From: DATLFP01 sp035540955
GTDB lineage: Bacteria > Actinomycetota > Acidimicrobiia > Acidimicrobiales > CADCSY01
NCBI GenBank assembly: GCA_035540955.1
Contig: DATLFP010000052.1
Span: 1 to 7,974 of the forward strand
Reading direction: 5' to 3'
DNA length: 7,974 nt
Of this stretch, positions 5,769 to 7,974 are shown one piece after another. Position 1 is the stretch's first letter. Each line of letters opens with the position of its first letter. Below the pieces are notes generated by a model. The model saw only the letters and a program-made list of their open reading frames with translations, was not told the origin of the DNA and ran no database searches. The translations under genes and the position numbers were made by a program.

Positions 5769-7040
5769 GTGAGGATGATGTTCTCCGTTCCCGTTCGGGC
5801 TCGAGGTGCTGTCGCGATCGCCGTGGCCGTGCTCCTTCTGCTGGCACCGGCCGCCGGGGCGGACCATGCCGCCGGTCCGAGCCACACTGGCCCGGCGACT
5901 GCAGGCGTCCACTCGCTGCGCATCCGCAGTGGGGTCGACCCGAGCACGCCCGCGTGGCCGGTGGTCACGCCGCACTCCGCGTACGCCCCGGCCCTGCCGG
6001 GTACGGCCTGGATCGGCCCCAATCCCTCGTTGCTGTGCAACGGCGCCGCGCCTCCAACCGGGTTCCTCACGACGGTGACGACTACCTTCGACCTGCCCGC
6101 CAGCGCCCTGGACCCGGGCATCGTCGTCTTCGTACAGGCCGACGACAGCGTCGCCGTGCGCCTCAACGGTCAGCTCGTCGGCGGGCAGCACCCAGCCGTC
6201 AACTCGGCCAACTACACGGGCTCGCCGGAGGCCTACACGGATGCCGACTACGCACCGGGGGGACCGTTCGTCGCCGGCACCAACACCCTGCAGTTCGAGC
6301 ATCGGAACTACGGCGGCGTCTGCGGCCTCAACTACCTCGCGGTGGTGACCTTCGGCTTCTTCTCCTGCCCTCGGAACAACCCCGGCGGCATCATCGCAGG
6401 GGGCCCGGGGAACGACGTCCTGACCGGGACGCCAGGCGACGACCTGATCGTCGGCGGGGACGGCGACGATGTGCTCAACGGCGGCGGCGGGGACGACATC
6501 ATCGTGGGTGGTGCCGGGAACGACACGATCCTCGGTGGACCGGGGGACGACTGCATCCTCGGCGAGGACGGTGCCGACCTGCTCCTGGGCGGCGACGGGA
6601 ACGACACCCTGTTCGGACTTGCGGGTGACGACTCCATGTCGGGTGGGTCGGGGGACGACCTCCTCGACGGGGGCACCGGTGCCGACTCCCTGCGTGGGGA
6701 CGACGGCATCGACGTGCTCTTCGGCTCCGACGGCACTGACACGCTCCAGGGCGACGCAGGGAACGATCTGGTCTTCGGCGGGCCCGGCGACGACGTCATG
6801 GCGGGCGGCGACGGAAGCGACGGGTTGATCGGCGGTCCCGGGGCCGACTCGGTCGCCGACCCGAGCGGGGGAGACGTCGACGCGCTCAACGGCGGTGACG
6901 GCGCCGACAGCCTCAACACCTCCGACGGGGACGGGCAGGACACGATCTGGGGCCCCCTGACCGGCGGCTTCTTCGGCCTCCTCGATCCCAGCGACACCTG
7001 CCTCCGCGACGGCGCCGACTACGCCTTCGGCTGCCCGTAG
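5769..7040 (+). CDS. Secreted RTX-type calcium-binding repeat protein with beta-sandwich domain
   Basis: A 423-residue exported protein. Residues 1-31 form a Sec signal peptide (basic start, AVAIAVAVLLLLAP core, cleavage near AGA|DHA). Residues about 44-197 resemble the beta-sandwich, carbohydrate-binding-like domain of many surface proteins, with a TTTFDLP strand, ADDSVAVRLNGQLVGG and VAGTNTLQFEHRNYGG followed by LNYLAVVTF. Residues 211-363 hold 17 consecutive RTX nonapeptides (GGxGxDxLx). A degenerate repeat and a short C-terminal region with two Cys residues (CLRDGADYAFGC) close the protein. RTX repeats fold into a beta-roll on binding Ca2+, usually outside the cell. Classical RTX proteins leave by type I secretion, but here an N-terminal signal peptide is present and no type I genes are nearby. 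Start candidates are GTG 5769, ATG 5775 and ATG 5778; GGGTGAGG just upstream favours one of the ATGs slightly. No toxin, protease or LPXTG motif is seen, so adhesion or matrix binding is only a guess. Confidence 0.9.
   Translation: MRMMFSVPVRARGAVAIAVAVLLLLAPAAGADHAAGPSHTGPATAGVHSLRIRSGVDPSTPAWPVVTPHSAYAPALPGTAWIGPNPSLLCNGAAPPTGFLTTVTTTFDLPASALDPGIVVFVQADDSVAVRLNGQLVGGQHPAVNSANYTGSPEAYTDADYAPGGPFVAGTNTLQFEHRNYGGVCGLNYLAVVTFGFFSCPRNNPGGIIAGGPGNDVLTGTPGDDLIVGGDGDDVLNGGGGDDIIVGGAGNDTILGGPGDDCILGEDGADLLLGGDGNDTLFGLAGDDSMSGGSGDDLLDGGTGADSLRGDDGIDVLFGSDGTDTLQGDAGNDLVFGGPGDDVMAGGDGSDGLIGGPGADSVADPSGGDVDALNGGDGADSLNTSDGDGQDTIWGPLTGGFFGLLDPSDTCLRDGADYAFGCP
6399..6857 (+). repeat. 17 tandem 27-bp units encoding RTX nonapeptides
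   Basis: Seventeen back-to-back 27-bp units encode residues 211-363 of the RTX protein, with no insertion between units. The amino-acid consensus GGxGxDxLx is kept, with Asp at position 6 in every unit, while the DNA units have diverged from one another. This argues for an old, selected array and not recent slippage. A further imperfect unit (NGGDGADSL) follows after a gap. Confidence 0.9.
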
Positions 7041-7297
7041 CAGGCCCTCGGCCATCCGCCCGACCCGTCGCGCAGGCACCATGGAGCGATGCGGCGCGCG
7101 CCCTGCGGCGGATCACCCCCGCCCGGGAGACCCATCCGTTCGAGGCGCACGGGTCGCCCGACGGCCGCCGTTCGTGTTCGCGGGCCCCTGCCCCCGCTGG
7201 CACGGGCCCCGGGCACGTCGCTGCGGTGGGCGACTCGTCGCCGGCTGTCGCCGCTGGAAGCAGGCCCCCCACCTTGGTTGCCGTAGCACGCACGCGC
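7041..7297. other. GC-rich intergenic stretch after the RTX gene, no convincing gene
   Basis: No supported gene. Short frames (plus 7089-7286, minus 7306-7019) are Arg/Pro-rich with no ribosome site or domain. Two weak terminator-like structures are visible: GGGCCC at 7182-7187 and 7204-7209 with a 16-nt loop, and GGCGA/TCGCC (7229-7233 and 7238-7242) with a tetraloop. Neither has a U-tract. The base composition changes near 7290 to the more A/T-rich leader of the next gene. Confidence 0.5.
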
Positions 7298-7376
7298 GAA
7301 ACCCAAGGTCAGCGGCGATGCGAATCAGGTAAAGCCGATCGGCCAGTATATGCGATCCGGGTCTAGCTTGGGTTTC
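7298..7376 (+). promoter_or_regulatory. Long-range inverted repeat upstream of secreted copy 2 (possible leader RNA or paired operator)
   Basis: GAAACCCAAG (7298-7307) and CTTGGGTTTC (7367-7376) are perfect 10-bp inverse complements enclosing 59 bp. If transcribed they would close a structured domain whose inside includes GCC-GATC-GGC (7334-7343). As DNA they could be two operator half-sites. A related AACCCAAAGGT lies next to the ribosome site (7448-7458). No counterpart is found before copy 1. The base match is certain; the function is unknown. Confidence 0.4.
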
Positions 7377-7414
7377 TCTATTGCGCCCAGGTCCTGTACC
7401 AGGGAGACTCGTCG

Positions 7415-7445
7415 TTGGTGGGCAACCGACTGGCGTATATACGCC
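7415..7445 (+). promoter_or_regulatory. Candidate promoter with a perfect 14-bp palindrome over the -10
   Basis: TTGGTG (7415-7420) and TATATA (7436-7441) form a -35/-10-like pair with a short 15-bp spacer. The -10 sits inside GGCGTATATACGCC (7432-7445), a perfect 14-bp palindrome ending 25 bp before the ATG at 7471. A palindrome over the -10 is the usual place for a dimeric repressor to act. The promoter strength is uncertain because of the spacer. Confidence 0.4.
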
Positions 7446-7470
7446 GAACCCAAAGGTAGGTAGTTCAGGA

Positions 7471-7974
7471 ATGAACGTCCGCAAGAAGGTAATGACCGTC
7501 TTCTCGGCTGCGGCGGCTGCATCCGTCATCGCCGGGGCGGCGGCCTTCGCTTGCACCAACCTGGCCACGCTGAACCTCTCGAGCACGGCCGGCAAGGGCG
7601 GCGACTCCGTCACCGTCACCGGGTCGTCCTTCCGGGTGGCGTCGGCGACGTCGAACCCGGGCGACGTGGTGCTCCGGTGGAACGGCGTCGAGGGCACCGA
7701 GCTCGCTCGCGTGGTTCCCGACAAGGCCGGCAACATCTCCGCCACCTTCGCCATCCCGCAGGGCCAGCCGGGCTACTACGTGATCGTGGCCACCCAGAAG
7801 AGCGCTGCCGGTGTCGACGCCTACGGCACCCCGGCCCGTGCTTCGTTCCAGATCCTCGGTGCCAACGGCCAGTCGGTCGTGACCCCGGCGGTCTCCTCCG
7901 CTGGTAGCACGGTGGCGTCCTCGCCGTCGTCCTCCGGCATCATCGCCCTGACCGTCGGCCTCGGCGCCCTCGGC
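7471..7974 (+). CDS. Secreted protein of unknown function, copy 2 (C-terminus cut by window edge)
   Basis: 168 residues are visible and align end to end with copy 1 (507-1, opposite strand), with one codon fewer near residues 58-66. The layout is the same: Ala-rich signal peptide ending AFA before Cys28, an all-beta Ig-like mature part, a Ser/Thr/Val-rich linker and the beginning of a hydrophobic tail that leaves the window. The two copies differ at roughly 15-20 residues, all before residue ~105; after that the proteins are identical as far as both are visible. Nucleotide differences are dense in the first ~310 nt and nearly absent in the last 192 nt. The ATG at 7471 is preceded by AAAGGTAGG about 10 nt upstream, similar to copy 1, but the rest of the upstream region is unrelated, with its own palindrome and inverted repeat. 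I cannot name the family; a surface or envelope protein with a membrane anchor is the best inference. Confidence 0.8.
   Translation, partial: MNVRKKVMTVFSAAAAASVIAGAAAFACTNLATLNLSSTAGKGGDSVTVTGSSFRVASATSNPGDVVLRWNGVEGTELARVVPDKAGNISATFAIPQGQPGYYVIVATQKSAAGVDAYGTPARASFQILGANGQSVVTPAVSSAGSTVASSPSSSGIIALTVGLGALG
7834..7974. repeat. Right copy of the 141-bp terminal inverted repeat
   Basis: Exact reverse complement of bases 1-141, lying in the 3' visible part of secreted copy 2. Together with the more diverged 5' parts of the two genes it makes an inverted repeat of about 0.5 kb bracketing the window. Confidence 0.9.

Noticed and set aside
5622..7082. A 486-codon open frame on the minus strand opposite the RTX gene, with its own Val/Pro/Asp-rich repeat pattern
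   Set aside because: It is the antisense of a strongly periodic, GC-biased coding sequence. Its repeats mirror the 27-bp RTX units, it has no domain or ribosome site, and the plus-strand frame has a clear signal peptide and RTX motifs.
7089..7286. A 65-codon plus-strand frame after the RTX gene
   Set aside because: Arg/Pro-rich low-complexity translation typical of noncoding GC-rich DNA, with no start signal.
7291..7376. A c-di-GMP-I (GEMM) riboswitch, suggested by AAAGCC-GATC-GGCC followed by CCGGGT and a GCGA loop
   Set aside because: The first stem would have only three pairs, the conserved GCAAAGCC core reads GGTAAAGCC, and the spacing does not match what I know of the family. A covariance search with RF01051 would decide it.
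1..7974. Terminal inverted repeats taken as a linear plasmid telomere or transposon end
   Set aside because: The repeats lie inside the coding sequence of a secreted protein, the identity stops at exactly 141 bp, and no terminal protein, transposase, replication gene or target-site duplication is present.

Overview
The window reads as one continuous piece of a high-GC actinobacterial genome. Codon third positions are strongly G/C, there is an LpqB-like GerMN lipoprotein beside an OmpR-type two-component pair, and translation is tightly coupled through TGATG, GTGA and ATGA overlaps. An uncultured acidimicrobial-type actinomycete would fit, but that placement is inference. No rRNA, tRNA, CRISPR array, transposase or phage gene is visible.

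Layout. The genes diverge from a point near 4.5 kb. The left arm is all on the minus strand. In order of transcription it holds a sensor histidine kinase (4518-3079), a GerMN-domain lipoprotein (3082-2516), an OmpR/PhoB-family response regulator (2467-1784), a small winged-helix-like protein (1653-1288), two small DUF5985-like triple-helix membrane proteins (1288-1031 and 1034-783), and a secreted protein cut by the window edge (507-1). The right arm is all on the plus strand: an orphan STAS anti-sigma-factor antagonist (4574-4951), a GlsB/YeaQ/YmgE-type membrane protein (5287-5550), a secreted RTX-repeat calcium-binding protein (5769-7040), and a second secreted protein cut by the other edge (7471-7974).

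The two edge genes are close paralogues in inverted orientation, so the window is flanked by inverted repeats of about 0.5 kb. The outermost 141 bp at each end are perfect reverse complements, and the first mismatch is at base 142. The length equals a standard de Bruijn k-mer (141), so the simplest reading is a complete metagenomic contig that stops at both ends in the same collapsed repeat, not a natural telomere. The inverted paralogues themselves are real sequence and could allow gene conversion or inversion of the intervening ~7 kb.

How the parts may work together. The kinase, lipoprotein and regulator form an envelope-sensing unit resembling MtrB-LpqB-MtrA, but with a different gene order and with only a short GerMN lipoprotein where LpqB normally carries a large propeller. 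The HTH-DUF5985-DUF5985 set is a separate translationally coupled cassette of unknown function. The flanking genes (STAS, GlsB-like, RTX and the secreted paralogues) all point to stress response and cell-envelope or surface biology. The promoters of the two secreted paralogues are not alike, and each carries its own inverted-repeat element, so the two copies may be expressed under different conditions.
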